The notes: generated by a model from the letters alone, not told the origin. 64,000 nucleotides of DNA from Nonlabens sp. Ci31 (GCF_012974865.1 NZ_CP043633.1:1931001-1995000); one strand, 5' to 3'. Counted from the first letter of the stretch, positions 15,432-24,987 are shown. Numbers and translations are program-made.

Positions 15432-16462
15432 CAAACATCAATTAAATTAACCTCGGTGTCGATCTTTATTCCATAACGATCGTGAACTGCTTTTTGAACT
15501 TTATGAGCTACTTCCAGGATTTCTTTCCCAGTAGCGTTACCATGATTTACCAATACGAGCGCTTGCTTGTCGTGAATGCCGGCGTCACCATACCTTTTCC
15601 CTTTAAATCCAGACTGATCTATAAGCCACCCAGCAGGAACTTTTACATGCTCTTCATCTACTTGATAGGAAGGCATTTCTGGATGCATTCTTATCAGGTC
15701 TTCATATTCAGCTCGTTTAATAACTGGGTTCTTAAAAAAGCTACCGCTATTACCTAATATTTTAGGGTCAGGCAATTTGGAGCTTCTAATATGGATCACA
15801 GCTTGAGATACTTTTTGAATACTGAGATCACCATCCAGTCGTTTCAACTCTTCTTGTAGAGCGCCGTAGCTTGTTTTAAAATCGTAATTATCAGTTTTGT
15901 TAAGGTCGGTAAGCTTAAAAATTACTGAGGTAATGACATACTTGCCAGCTGCTTCATTTTTAAAAACAGAATCTCGATAACCAAATTTACAGTCGGCTAA
16001 AGACAGTGTTTTTTCTTCTAACGTTTTGATATCTATGATCGTACAGCTGTCAAAAGTATCTTTGAGTTCCACTCCATATGCACCTATGTTTTGAATAGGT
16101 GATGTACCTACATTACCGGGAATAAGGGACAGGTTTTCTATACCTGCAAAGTTTTTTTCCATGCAATAAAGTACAAAGTCATGCCAGTCTTCTCCTGCCA
16201 TGACTTTTACATATACCTCATTTTCTATTGTTTCCGTTACCTCTATGCCTTTTAAAAGAACATGAATGACTGGTTTTTGAACATCATTAATAAGCAACAT
16301 ATTACTTCCACCGCCTAGTAGAAAAACGTCCTGATCGTGGTAATAACCTAGGGCTTCTTTTAATTCGTGTAGGGATGCTGGTGCTGTGTACGCTTTAGCG
16401 AAAGCAGAAATACCAAAAGTATTGTGTTCCTTTAAGGGAAAATGATGTTTAATTTCTATCAT
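15431..16462 (-). CDS. murB: UDP-N-acetylenolpyruvoylglucosamine reductase
   Basis: Second committed step of peptidoglycan precursor synthesis: NADPH-dependent reduction to UDP-MurNAc. 343 aa, the E. coli type I length. FAD-binding GGGSNML, PGNVGTSPIQNIGAYGVE, catalytic Arg in GYRDSVFK, Ser in GNSGSFFKNP and the C-terminal Glu near DTEVNLI are all present. Start and upstream aminotransferase stop overlap by 4 bp (ATGA). Degenerate palindrome near the N-terminus (AFAKA). Confidence 0.97.
   Translation of the reverse strand: MIEIKHHFPLKEHNTFGISAFAKAYTAPASLHELKEALGYYHDQDVFLLGGGSNMLLINDVQKPVIHVLLKGIEVTETIENEVYVKVMAGEDWHDFVLYCMEKNFAGIENLSLIPGNVGTSPIQNIGAYGVELKDTFDSCTIIDIKTLEEKTLSLADCKFGYRDSVFKNEAAGKYVITSVIFKLTDLNKTDNYDFKTSYGALQEELKRLDGDLSIQKVSQAVIHIRSSKLPDPKILGNSGSFFKNPVIKRAEYEDLIRMHPEMPSYQVDEEHVKVPAGWLIDQSGFKGKRYGDAGIHDKQALVLVNHGNATGKEILEVAHKVQKAVHDRYGIKIDTEVNLIDV
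16391..16406. repeat. degenerate copy of the 16-bp palindrome (in murB)
   Basis: CGCTTTAGCGAAAGCA, two mismatches. Encodes AFAKA. Confidence 0.55.
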
Positions 16463-17649
16463 CCTTTATAGGCCTTCAAAGCACGATCTAAGATACGAAT
16501 AGATTTCTTAAGAGATTCTTTTTCAAGAACATAAGCGATTCTTATTTGGTTTTTTCCCATGCCAGGTGTGCTGTAGAATCCTGCAGCTGGGGCCACCATA
16601 ATGGTCTCACCATCCAGCTCAAATTCTTCTAACATCCACTGTGCAAAAACATCTGTATCTTCTACTGGAAGTTGAGCGACACAATAAAAGGCGCCTCCTG
16701 GATTTGCTACTTCAACACCTTCTATTTTTTTAAGTCCATCTATTAGAATATCACGACGCTCTATATATTCAGTGATGACTTCGTCAAAATATTCCTGTGG
16801 GGTGTCTAGGGCAGCCTCTGCAGCGATTTGTGCAAAGCTAGGTGGGCTTAGTCTGGCTTGAGCAAACTTCATTGCTGTTGCCATCACTTCTTTGTTTTTA
16901 GAAACCATACAGCCTATACGAGCTCCACACATACTGTAGCGTTTAGAAACAGAATCGATCATAATGGCATGCTCTTCAAGACCCGGCATGTTCATCACAG
17001 ATAAATGCTGGCGTCCATCATAAGCAAACTCTCTATATACTTCATCAGAAACTAGGAAAAGATCGTGCTTCTTTACAAGAGCAGCTAATTGATCCATTTC
17101 TTCTTGTGTGTATAAATAGCCTGTAGGGTTACCTGGATTACAGATAAGAATAGCTTTGGTTTTATTCGTTATCAGTTTTTCAAACTCGCCTATAGCCGGT
17201 AACGCAAAGTTGTTTTCTATATGAGTTGAAATAGGCTTTACGGTAACACCGCTTGCCGTAGCAAAGCCATTGTAGTTAGCATAAAATGGTTCTGGAATAA
17301 TCACTTCATCTCCATAGTCACAAATGCTTCCCATAGCAAAAAGTAAAGCCTCACTACCACCAGTAGAAACAATGATATGCTCACTTGTGAGATTCATATT
17401 GTTTTTATTGTAGTAAGTGGTAAGCTTATCTCTATAAGATTGATTTCCTGCGCTGTGACTATAAGAAAGAACCTCCATATCTGCATTTTTAACCGCATTG
17501 ATGGCTTGTTCTGGTGTTTTTATATCTGGTTGACCAATATTGAGTTGGTATATATGAATTCCGCGAGCGGCTGCAGCTTCTGCATAAGGAACTAATTTCC
17601 TTACAGGCGAAGAAGGCATATTTTGTCCTTTTTCAGAGATTTGTGGCAT
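16459..17649 (-). CDS. class I/II PLP-dependent aminotransferase (AspC-like)
   Basis: 396 aa fold-type I aminotransferase. Seen: GQPDIKTP near the start, NPGNPTGYLY, the SDEVYREFAYDG segment and the PLP-lysine motif DSVSKRYSMCGARIG. Closest in style to aspartate or aromatic aminotransferases; substrate cannot be decided from sequence. Co-transcribed with murB from a clear promoter. Confidence 0.92.
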   Translation of the reverse strand: MPQISEKGQNMPSSPVRKLVPYAEAAAARGIHIYQLNIGQPDIKTPEQAINAVKNADMEVLSYSHSAGNQSYRDKLTTYYNKNNMNLTSEHIIVSTGGSEALLFAMGSICDYGDEVIIPEPFYANYNGFATASGVTVKPISTHIENNFALPAIGEFEKLITNKTKAILICNPGNPTGYLYTQEEMDQLAALVKKHDLFLVSDEVYREFAYDGRQHLSVMNMPGLEEHAIMIDSVSKRYSMCGARIGCMVSKNKEVMATAMKFAQARLSPPSFAQIAAEAALDTPQEYFDEVITEYIERRDILIDGLKKIEGVEVANPGGAFYCVAQLPVEDTDVFAQWMLEEFELDGETIMVAPAAGFYSTPGMGKNQIRIAYVLEKESLKKSIRILDRALKAYKG

Positions 17650-17666
17650 AGTAATTTTTTAAAATG

Positions 17667-17696
17667 CAAAGGTAATACTTGCGTAAGGATAGACAA
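17667..17696 (-). promoter_or_regulatory. promoter of the aminotransferase-murB operon
   Basis: Minus strand: TTG (17694-17696), 19-nt spacer, TACCTTTG (17667-17674); 17 nt to the ATG. Full consensus match. Confidence 0.8.
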
Positions 17697-17728
17697 AAGA
17701 CTTTGACAATACCTTATATTTATATATC

Positions 17729-19084
17729 ATGAAAAATTTGTTGTTTTTTTTATTATACTTTTGTATTACTCCTGTAGTTGATGCACAAGTAGTTGATAAA
17801 CAGGAGGGTTTTGTTTTAGAACCAGGAATTGACAAGGAAAAAATTTCATTTGAATCTTATTCCAATTTGATCATTATTCCTGTTAAAGTTAATGATGTTG
17901 ATTTCAATTTTATTCTAGATACTGGAGCAACAAAAACAATAATTTTTAATTTAAGAGGTATAGACTCTTTAAGTATTAAAAAGGGTAAATATATTCAAGT
18001 AAACGGCTACGGTAAAAAAAAATCAGTAAGGGCCTATCACTCCCTAGGAAACCGTATTGAAGTAGGAAAACACATTATAAATAAAGACGCAGAAGTTTTA
18101 GTTCTAGGCGATACAGAGATAGACATGTCACCTAAGCTAGATGTGGAGGTTCACGGTTTGTTAAGCGTGGATTTTTTAAAGAATTTTATTTCTCATATAG
18201 ACTACGAAGACTCTTATGTAAAGGTTTTTAACAATTTTGATGATTTGCCTAATTTTTTACGCAGAGCAAAACAATTTGATATGAACATAAAGATCAATAG
18301 GCCTTTTGTAAATATCAATCTTGATAACGATTTGGTAAAAGGTGATTATGAGCTGCTTATAGATACGGGGAGTGGAGATGCATTATGGATATTAAATGAA
18401 ATAGGGAAGGATGCGATTTTCAAAAACAGTTTTGAGGATTATTTAGGTTTTGGAATAAATGGCAACATATACGGACTTAGAACAAAGGTCAATTCTTTAA
18501 AACTTTTTAATTCTACATTGAAAAAAGTGGCAGTTTCTTATCCGTATAAAGAATACCACAGTATTAAAAAAACTAGTTTCACCCATGACGGTAGTTTGGG
18601 TGGGGAGGTACTCAGGAGGTTTGATGTAGTTATCGATTATCCAAATAGAAAGATCAGTATGATTCCCAATAGGAGTTTTGATGAAGGCTTTTATTACAAC
18701 ATGAGTGGAATAGGGGTGCAAAAAGGAGAATTAGACTTGTTTACGACCTATGGAGTAAAAGACTTTACTGATCGTAAAGTAGGCTATGGAAATTCAACCA
18801 GTACGATTACCACTATTGATGTTTCCCAAAGAGTTCGATTAAGTTATCAATACGTGTCTAAGATATATGTAGATTATATTAGAGAAGGTTCTCCTGGAGA
18901 TAAGGCAGGGATAGTAGTAGGGGATCAAATTATTGGTATTAATCGTTACAATCAGAGACAGCTCACCATGAATAAAGTTACGGAGCTGTTTTTTAAAAAT
19001 CCCTATAAGAAATTGAAAATTAGAATTAAAAGAGGCGATAAAATATTTAAGGTGGAAATGGTCAATGTTCCTCTTGTCTTATAA
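17729..19084 (+). CDS. two-lobed retropepsin-like aspartyl protease with PDZ domain
   Basis: 451 aa with an N-terminal signal (LLFFLLYFCITPVVDAQ). Two aspartyl-protease active-site motifs are present in one chain: FILDTGATKTI near residue 70 and LLIDTGSGDALW near residue 212. A PDZ domain follows at about 370-445 (YIREGSPGDKAGIVVGDQIIGI). Clan AA proteases normally work as a pair of lobes, so a tandem-lobe monomer is plausible. Probably exported to the periplasm or envelope; substrate unknown. Convergent and directly adjacent to the DUF1573 gene. Confidence 0.88.
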   Translation: MKNLLFFLLYFCITPVVDAQVVDKQEGFVLEPGIDKEKISFESYSNLIIIPVKVNDVDFNFILDTGATKTIIFNLRGIDSLSIKKGKYIQVNGYGKKKSVRAYHSLGNRIEVGKHIINKDAEVLVLGDTEIDMSPKLDVEVHGLLSVDFLKNFISHIDYEDSYVKVFNNFDDLPNFLRRAKQFDMNIKINRPFVNINLDNDLVKGDYELLIDTGSGDALWILNEIGKDAIFKNSFEDYLGFGINGNIYGLRTKVNSLKLFNSTLKKVAVSYPYKEYHSIKKTSFTHDGSLGGEVLRRFDVVIDYPNRKISMIPNRSFDEGFYYNMSGIGVQKGELDLFTTYGVKDFTDRKVGYGNSTSTITTIDVSQRVRLSYQYVSKIYVDYIREGSPGDKAGIVVGDQIIGINRYNQRQLTMNKVTELFFKNPYKKLKIRIKRGDKIFKVEMVNVPLVL

Positions 19085-19486
19085 TTAGTTATTTTTAGGT
19101 ATAACTTCACCTTTTAATCGCAACGGAATAGGGTTTTGATTAATATTTGCATAAACGGTAATCGTTTTTACGATAGGTCCTACTTTTTTGGTTTCATATT
19201 TTATTTTGATTTCTCCGGTTCCTCCGGGAGCGATAGGCTTTTCAGGTTTTGATAAAATGTCACATTTGCAAGAAGAGTAAATCTTGTAGATTTTCAAGGG
19301 GTTGTTTCCTGTATTTTTAAAAGTAAATGTTCTAATGCCATCACTTCCTTTTTCTATTTTACCGTAGTCCATTGTAGTAGATTCAAATTCTATAGTAGTA
19401 AGAGGGTCCTGTACAGAGTTGTTCTGTGCTACTGAGGCACTAGAGAACAATCCGGTAAATAAAATTATGAGTAAATTTTTCATCAT
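19085..19486 (-). CDS. DUF1573 exported protein
   Basis: 133 aa with a signal peptide (residues 1-20 ending SVAQ) and one immunoglobulin-like DUF1573 domain: DYGKIEKGSDGIRTFTF, NTGNNPLKI, SSCKCD and PIAPGGTGEIKIKY. Common and often multi-copy in Bacteroidota; the biochemical role is unknown. Two adjacent ATG codons (19486, 19483) are equivalent starts. Confidence 0.9.
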   Translation of the reverse strand: MMKNLLIILFTGLFSSASVAQNNSVQDPLTTIEFESTTMDYGKIEKGSDGIRTFTFKNTGNNPLKIYKIYSSCKCDILSKPEKPIAPGGTGEIKIKYETKKVGPIVKTITVYANINQNPIPLRLKGEVIPKNN

Positions 19487-19561
19487 TATTTATTTAAGTA
19501 TTAAAAGTAAACTATCGAGCTTAAAGTGACTGTTAATGCTGCTTATATTTTAAGTTAATAG

Positions 19562-19569
19562 TATTTTTG
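19562..19569 (+). promoter_or_regulatory. -7 box of valS promoter
   Basis: TATTTTTG matches TAnnTTTG, 28 nt before the valS ATG. No clear TTG at the expected -33 spacing, so confidence is moderate. Confidence 0.45.
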
Positions 19570-19597
19570 TATTACAATTCCAAAAACTGAGCCAAAC

Positions 19598-22228
19598 ATG
19601 TCCTTAGCGTCAAAATACGATTCCAAAGCTACCGAAGAAAAATGGTACAAATACTGGATGGAAAACGATTTTTTCACCTCTGTACCAGATGAAAGAGAAA
19701 GTTATACGATAGTAATTCCGCCACCTAATGTGACAGGAGTCTTACACATGGGGCACATGTTAAACAATACGATTCAAGACGTGTTGATACGTCGCGCACG
19801 TCTTAAAGGATACAACGCTTGTTGGGTTCCTGGGACAGATCACGCATCTATCGCTACCGAAGCAAAGGTGGTAAAGAAGTTAAAGGATCAAGGCATTGAT
19901 AAAAATGACTTGACCCGTGAAGAATTTTTACAACACGCTTGGGACTGGACTGATGAATACGGTGGCATTATTCTCGAGCAACTTAAGAAATTAGGAGCGA
20001 GTTGCGACTGGTCTCGTACAAAGTTTACTTTAGATGACGATATGTCGGCATCGGTCATAAAGGTGTTTATTGATTTGTACAACAAAGGATTGATTTATCG
20101 TGGTTACCGCATGGTCAACTGGGATCCAGAAGCAAAGACGACTTTAAGCGATGAAGAAGTTATTTATGAAGAGCGCAATGGTCATTTATACCATTTAAAA
20201 TATCAAATTAAAGGAAGCAAAGACTTTGTAAGCATAGCGACTACTCGTCCAGAAACTATTTTAGGGGATACAGCAATTTGTGTACATCCAGATGATGAGC
20301 GCTACACGAGCTTGGTGGGTAAAACGGTTATCGTACCTATCGTAAATCGAGAAATTCCAGTAATTGCAGATTCTTATGTGGATATGGAATTCGGTACCGG
20401 AGCTTTAAAAATCACTCCTGCACATGATGAAAACGACAAGAAAATAGGAGAGACACATGGCCTAGAGGTGATCGATATCTTTAATGAGGACGCTACGTTA
20501 AATAGCTTTGGATTGCATTATGAAGGTAAAGATCGTTTTGTAGTGCGTAAAGAAATTTCTAAGGAACTTGAAGAAAAAGGTTTTCTTATAAAGAAAGAAG
20601 ACCATGTTCATAAAGTAGGAACTAGTGAGCGTACAAAAGCGGTTATAGAACCCCGACTATCTGACCAGTGGTTCTTGAAAATGGAAGAACTTGCAAAGCC
20701 TGCTATCAAAGCTGTTAAGGAAGATGTTGTGGAGTTGTTACCACCTAAATTTAAAAGCACCTATTTCCACTGGATGGAAAATGTACGGGATTGGAATATC
20801 TCGCGACAGTTAATGTGGGGACAACGTATTCCTGCATACTATTACGGTGATGGAAAAGATGATTTTGTTGTAGCCAATAGTCTGGAAGAGGCTGTTACGC
20901 TTTCGCGAAAGCGAGCTCATAACAACAACCTACAACCAGATGATTTACGTCAAGAAAATGATGTTCTCGATACCTGGTTCTCTAGTTGGTTGTGGCCTAT
21001 AAGTGTGTTTAATGGTGTTTTAGAGCCAGAAAACGAAGAGATCAATTACTATTATCCTACTCGTGATTTAGTTACTGGGCCAGATATTTTATTCTTTTGG
21101 GTTGCTCGTATGATCGTTGCGGGATATGAATTACGTGATGAAAAGCCTTTTGATAAAGTATACTTAACAGGATTAGTTAGAGATAAGCAACGTCGCAAGA
21201 TGTCTAAGTCTTTAGGTAATTCTCCAGATGCGTTAAATTTATTAGAGGAATATGGCGCTGATGGCGTGCGTGTTGGATTGTTATTAAGTGCTGCAGCAGG
21301 AAATGACATCATGTTTGATGAAGATCTTTGCCAACAAGGAAAAGGCTTTGTAAATAAAATGTGGAATGCCTTCAGACTCATACAAGGATGGGAAGTGGAC
21401 AAATCACTAGAACAGCCACAACATTCTGCTCAAGGAATTGCATGGTATACCAGCCGTTTTAATCAAGTACTTACAGAAATTGAGGATCACTATTCTAAAT
21501 ACAGAATTAGCGATGTGTTGATGACCTCTTACAAATTGATCTATGATGATTTTTGTGGATGGCTATTGGAAATTATTAAACCAGAATACCAGCAGCCTAT
21601 AGATCCAAAAACCCTTGCTGAGGTTTTTGCATTATTAGAAGATAACATGAGGTTGATGCATCCATTTACTCCCTTTATTACAGAAGAAATATGGCAAAGT
21701 ATTTCTAACCGTACAGTAGAAGAAGCTTTATGTATCAATACATGGCCACAAGGTGGGACTACAGATCAAGAATTACTAACTGATTTTGAATTGGTACAAG
21801 AGGTTATTTCAGGTATAAGAACGGTGCGTAAAGAAAAGCAAATCGCTTTTAAAAACCTGATCGAGTTGAAAGCCATCAATAATGAAAATCTCGATACAAA
21901 ATACAACGCATTGATTCAGAAAATGGGTAATGTTTCTAGTGTTGAGGTAATTACGGAGCAAGTTGCTGGTGCTGCCAGTTATCGAGTAAGGTCTAATGAA
22001 TACTTCATACCTTTAGAAGGAAACATAGACGTGGCTGCCGAGTTAGAAAAACTAGAAGCGGAGCTCAAAAGAGCTAAAGGCTTTTTAACAGGCGTACAAA
22101 AAAAGCTCAGTAACGAACGATTTGTAGGTAGCGCTCCAGAACAAGTAGTGGCGATAGAAAAGAAAAAAGAAGCTGACAGCCTTGCAAAGATCGAAACGAT
22201 TGAGGCAAGTATAAACGCTTTAAAATAA
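19598..22228 (+). CDS. valS: valyl-tRNA synthetase
   Basis: Charges tRNA-Val and edits misactivated Thr. 876 aa class I synthetase. HIGH-type motif PPPNVTGVLHMGHMLN near residue 40, the editing domain with ATTRPETILGDTA, WNISRQLMWGQRIPA, the KMSKSLGN motif near residue 530, the anticodon-binding helical domain and a C-terminal coiled-coil arm (AAELEKLEAELKRA). An exact palindrome copy sits in the catalytic part (LSRKR). Confidence 0.98.
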   Translation: MSLASKYDSKATEEKWYKYWMENDFFTSVPDERESYTIVIPPPNVTGVLHMGHMLNNTIQDVLIRRARLKGYNACWVPGTDHASIATEAKVVKKLKDQGIDKNDLTREEFLQHAWDWTDEYGGIILEQLKKLGASCDWSRTKFTLDDDMSASVIKVFIDLYNKGLIYRGYRMVNWDPEAKTTLSDEEVIYEERNGHLYHLKYQIKGSKDFVSIATTRPETILGDTAICVHPDDERYTSLVGKTVIVPIVNREIPVIADSYVDMEFGTGALKITPAHDENDKKIGETHGLEVIDIFNEDATLNSFGLHYEGKDRFVVRKEISKELEEKGFLIKKEDHVHKVGTSERTKAVIEPRLSDQWFLKMEELAKPAIKAVKEDVVELLPPKFKSTYFHWMENVRDWNISRQLMWGQRIPAYYYGDGKDDFVVANSLEEAVTLSRKRAHNNNLQPDDLRQENDVLDTWFSSWLWPISVFNGVLEPENEEINYYYPTRDLVTGPDILFFWVARMIVAGYELRDEKPFDKVYLTGLVRDKQRRKMSKSLGNSPDALNLLEEYGADGVRVGLLLSAAAGNDIMFDEDLCQQGKGFVNKMWNAFRLIQGWEVDKSLEQPQHSAQGIAWYTSRFNQVLTEIEDHYSKYRISDVLMTSYKLIYDDFCGWLLEIIKPEYQQPIDPKTLAEVFALLEDNMRLMHPFTPFITEEIWQSISNRTVEEALCINTWPQGGTTDQELLTDFELVQEVISGIRTVRKEKQIAFKNLIELKAINNENLDTKYNALIQKMGNVSSVEVITEQVAGAASYRVRSNEYFIPLEGNIDVAAELEKLEAELKRAKGFLTGVQKKLSNERFVGSAPEQVVAIEKKKEADSLAKIETIEASINALK
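20898..20913. repeat. 16-bp palindrome, exact copy (in valS)
   Basis: CGCTTTCGCGAAAGCG, followed by AGCTC. Encodes LSRKR. Confidence 0.9.
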
Positions 22229-22299
22229 ACTTAGTCGTGAAAAAGGTATTCAATGAGGCTTTGTTGGTCTTGGAATGCCTTATGAGGTTTTATTGTTTT

Positions 22300-22307
22300 T
22301 AAATTTG
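22300..22307 (+). promoter_or_regulatory. -7 box upstream of 30-aa membrane peptide
   Basis: TAAATTTG matches TAnnTTTG. The ATG follows after 31 nt. No well-spaced TTG partner. Confidence 0.35.
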
Positions 22308-22338
22308 TGAAATATATTGTGATAAAATACAACAAATT

Positions 22339-22431
22339 ATGAATCCATTTGTAACTATAGTAGTTGTTTTAGGCGCCGCTGTTTTATGTTTAACAGTACT
22401 CGCTATTTATATTCTTAGGAAAAAGGATTGA
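22339..22431 (+). CDS. 30-aa single-span membrane peptide
   Basis: The short frame starts MNPFVTIVVVLGAAVLCLTV and ends YILRKKD. It is one clean hydrophobic helix with a positively charged cytoplasmic end, the design of many real small membrane proteins. It has its own -7 box and a terminator right behind it, so it looks like a separate unit after valS. No family is recognised and a chance frame cannot be excluded. Confidence 0.5.
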   Translation: MNPFVTIVVVLGAAVLCLTVLAIYILRKKD

Positions 22432-22452
22432 TCACCTCCTTTTATCAAAAAG

Positions 22453-22488
22453 AAAAGCCTCCGAAGAAGATTTCTTTGGAGGCTTTTT
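22453..22488. terminator. bidirectional intrinsic terminator
   Basis: Stem AAAAGCCTCC...GGAGGCTTTT extended by AAGAA/TTCTT, with T-runs on both sides. It closes the valS/small-peptide side (plus) and the ACBP operon (minus). Confidence 0.85.
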
Positions 22489-22543
22489 AAATATTATGAT
22501 CGTCTAACTAGCTTTATAATTTGATACAACGCGGTTAGGGTAT

Positions 22544-22825
22544 TTATTGCCAAGGTTTGGGATACAGTTTTTCAACGATCTTTATATACCTTCTTTTTGC
22601 TTCAGCTTTAGATATGGATTGTACTTGAATAAGGGCGTTCATTTTAAAGGCGCTTCTCAAATCATTTGATTCAAAACTACGGTTACTCACATAAGGTTCG
22701 TTAATGGCTCGCTTGTAATACGCATACAAATGTAGTTGTAGGTCTGGTGGCACTAAAGATTGTTCTTCAGAGGACGCTTTAGCGAAAGCGTTATTAAAAT
22801 CAATATCAAGTTCTTTTTCTGTCAT
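22544..22825 (-). CDS. acyl-CoA-binding protein
   Basis: 93 aa, a complete ACBP domain: FNNAFAKA at the start of helix 1, LVPPDLQLHLYAYYKRA for the central helix pair, and AKRRYIKIVEKL for the last helix. Binds long-chain acyl-CoA in the cytoplasm. It is the last gene of the cdsA-psd phospholipid operon, adjoining psd with no gap. A one-mismatch palindrome copy encodes the AFAKA of helix 1. Confidence 0.9.
   Translation of the reverse strand: MTEKELDIDFNNAFAKASSEEQSLVPPDLQLHLYAYYKRAINEPYVSNRSFESNDLRSAFKMNALIQVQSISKAEAKRRYIKIVEKLYPKPWQ
22775..22790. repeat. 16-bp palindrome, one mismatch (in ACBP gene)
   Basis: CGCTTTAGCGAAAGCG. Encodes AFAKA. Confidence 0.75.
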
Positions 22826-23476
22826 CTAGAAAGTAGCCAGTACGGTTTCTCCTCCTTTTACCTTTTGATTCAATTCTACGGTAATTAGCGTGTCTACAGG
22901 TAGATAAACATCTACGCGGCTTCCAAATTTAATAAAACCGCTGTCATTTCCTTGTATAATAGTCTGGTTTTCTTCAGCATAGTTAACAATGCGCTTAGCA
23001 AGTGCTCCAGCAATCTGGCGGTACATCACCTGTATTTTATTCTTGTGATTAATCACTACAGTGGTGCGTTCGTTCTCTTCACTTGCCTTAGGGTGCCACG
23101 CTACAAGGTATTTACCGGGATGGTATTTACTGTAAGCTACTTTTCCTGAAATAGGGTATCTGGTCACATGCACATTGATAGGGGACATGAAAACAGATAT
23201 CATTAAACGTTCTCCTTTGAAGTACTCTTTATCAATAACCTTTTCAATCACTACTACTTTTCCATCTACTGGAGAAATAACAGTAGAGTCGCTTAATGTT
23301 ACATTTCTTTTAGGGTTTCTAAAGAATTGCAGAATGATAAGCAGTAGAATTATGGTGATAGCCGATAAGCTTATCTGTAGCATTTGAGGTATAGCGATAA
23401 GCCATATGGCACTCATTATAATTATAGTAATTACAAATGCAATGAATATACTTTGATTTCCTTCTTTATGAAACAT
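22826..23476 (-). CDS. psd: phosphatidylserine decarboxylase-family protein
   Basis: Makes phosphatidylethanolamine from phosphatidylserine. 216 aa, the short form. Two N-terminal membrane spans (about 10-50), then the catalytic domain: SPVDGKVVVIEK, FMSPINVHVTR and FIKFGSRVDVYLP, where self-cleavage at Gly-Ser creates the pyruvoyl group. Overlaps cdsA by 11 bp. Confidence 0.93.
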   Translation of the reverse strand: MFHKEGNQSIFIAFVITIIIMSAIWLIAIPQMLQISLSAITIILLLIILQFFRNPKRNVTLSDSTVISPVDGKVVVIEKVIDKEYFKGERLMISVFMSPINVHVTRYPISGKVAYSKYHPGKYLVAWHPKASEENERTTVVINHKNKIQVMYRQIAGALAKRIVNYAEENQTIIQGNDSGFIKFGSRVDVYLPVDTLITVELNQKVKGGETVLATF

Positions 23477-24305
23477 AATTGATAATTAGAAAAGTTGCGT
23501 AAGCAAATGGAGCTGCAAATATAATACTGTCCATGCGATCAAAAATCCCACCGTGACCTGGCATAATACTACCGCTATCTTTTACTTCTGCTTGTCGTTT
23601 TATTTTACTCTGAATTAAATCTCCTATGGTGCCAAAGAAGGCTACTACAAAGGCAATGATCATCCAGTCCCAAACACTGTAGTTAATAATTCCTATGGAT
23701 TCTAAATAAAAGAAAAGTCCAGCACCAGCAGCAATGGCCATAACTAATCCTCCGATAAAACCTTCAATGGTTTTTTTTGGAGAAATACGTTTCATAAGCT
23801 TGTGCTTTCCAAAGTTCTTACCAAAGAGGTAAGCAAAGCTGTCATTGGTCCAGATAATCACAAAAATACCTATGATCAATTCTTCTTGGAATGAATCCTG
23901 AACGAAGTTGGTCTTTGCCACGACGTCTGGAATTAAAGCTAAAAACAAGCTGCTTCCAATTAAATACAGCAAGGCTATGATGTGTTTTTTAGTGTTAAAA
24001 AGTGCAATCCTATCTACGAGAACTAAATCCCTTATAAGGTATATATTGACCAATAATGTCGCTATGAGGAGCAGGTAAATAAACTCCATCGATACACTTT
24101 TCCATACTAAAAAATAATAAGCGATAGGAAGTATAGGATAGATGAACCATTGTCTTAACCTAATCATGGGCATCAACTCCAAAAGACAAATAAAAGCAAA
24201 GGCACAAAATAAAATAATAAACACATCTCTTGAAAATAAAGCGCTTAATACCACAAGAGATACATAAACGATTCCAGAAATGGAACGAGTAATTAATTCT
24301 CTCAT
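23466..24305 (-). CDS. cdsA: phosphatidate cytidylyltransferase
   Basis: Forms CDP-diacylglycerol, the branch point of phospholipid synthesis. 279 aa with about eight membrane spans and the family signature at the C-terminus (DSGSIMPGHGGIFDRMDS). One base separates it from the LUD gene and it overlaps psd, so all three are co-translated. Confidence 0.96.
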   Translation of the reverse strand: MRELITRSISGIVYVSLVVLSALFSRDVFIILFCAFAFICLLELMPMIRLRQWFIYPILPIAYYFLVWKSVSMEFIYLLLIATLLVNIYLIRDLVLVDRIALFNTKKHIIALLYLIGSSLFLALIPDVVAKTNFVQDSFQEELIIGIFVIIWTNDSFAYLFGKNFGKHKLMKRISPKKTIEGFIGGLVMAIAAGAGLFFYLESIGIINYSVWDWMIIAFVVAFFGTIGDLIQSKIKRQAEVKDSGSIMPGHGGIFDRMDSIIFAAPFAYATFLIINYVS

Positions 24306-24306
24306 G

Positions 24307-24924
24307 TTATAAGTCTTCTAAAAGTAGTAGGTAAAGTCTTTTATTAGGTACTCCGTAATTCATCAAATCTTTTTCTTGTTTAGGAGCAGCTTCTTTAAAG
24401 TTCTTGAGCGTAGTTATATTAGTAGGTATATGTCCTTGACTATTGTGTTTGATGCCTCTTAGTCCTTCTCCAATCGATTCTACTATCTGGCTTGTACTAG
24501 CTAGTATGACATAGGTATCGGGCAGGTCTACTGGTTTAGTTTCTTTTATTTGTCTAGAAGAAAAAAGAATGGCTCCATTATTTGCAATTACATATTCACA
24601 AGTGCCTAAAAAGAATTCACCACGAAAATGAGTAGCAGAGTAGTTTAAGTTAAATCCTTCAAAGCGTTTAGTGAGTTGCTCGTCAAAACACAAGACATTT
24701 TTCTCAAAATAATCATGTTCCACAAGAATGTCTTCAAAATGTTGCTGGATCTCCTTTTCATCGATAGCATAAAGAAATCTACCCCCTTGATGTTGGAAAT
24801 TATGAATAAATTCCTCATCTAAAGGAGGTTTTTCATCAGGCATATATTTAGAACGTTCTTCATTAGAACCCGCAATAGGGTCAGAATCAGAAGTTTTCTT
24901 AAAAAATCGTTTAAATATATTCAT
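24307..24924 (-). CDS. LUD-domain (LutC-like) protein
   Basis: 205 aa. The C-terminal half shows LutC/YkgG features (VLASTSQIVESIGEGLRGI, followed by GHIPTNITTL). LutC proteins take part in lactate use with LutA/LutB, but neither is nearby; this version sits between ftsH and cdsA, an arrangement I associate with Bacteroidota. Its job here is unknown. Confidence 0.82.
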   Translation of the reverse strand: MNIFKRFFKKTSDSDPIAGSNEERSKYMPDEKPPLDEEFIHNFQHQGGRFLYAIDEKEIQQHFEDILVEHDYFEKNVLCFDEQLTKRFEGFNLNYSATHFRGEFFLGTCEYVIANNGAILFSSRQIKETKPVDLPDTYVILASTSQIVESIGEGLRGIKHNSQGHIPTNITTLKNFKEAAPKQEKDLMNYGVPNKRLYLLLLEDL

Positions 24925-24987
24925 TGCCTGTGAGCAGCATTTTAAGGGATTAACGTAAATATAGTTACTTAAATCAATGCTAGCAAA

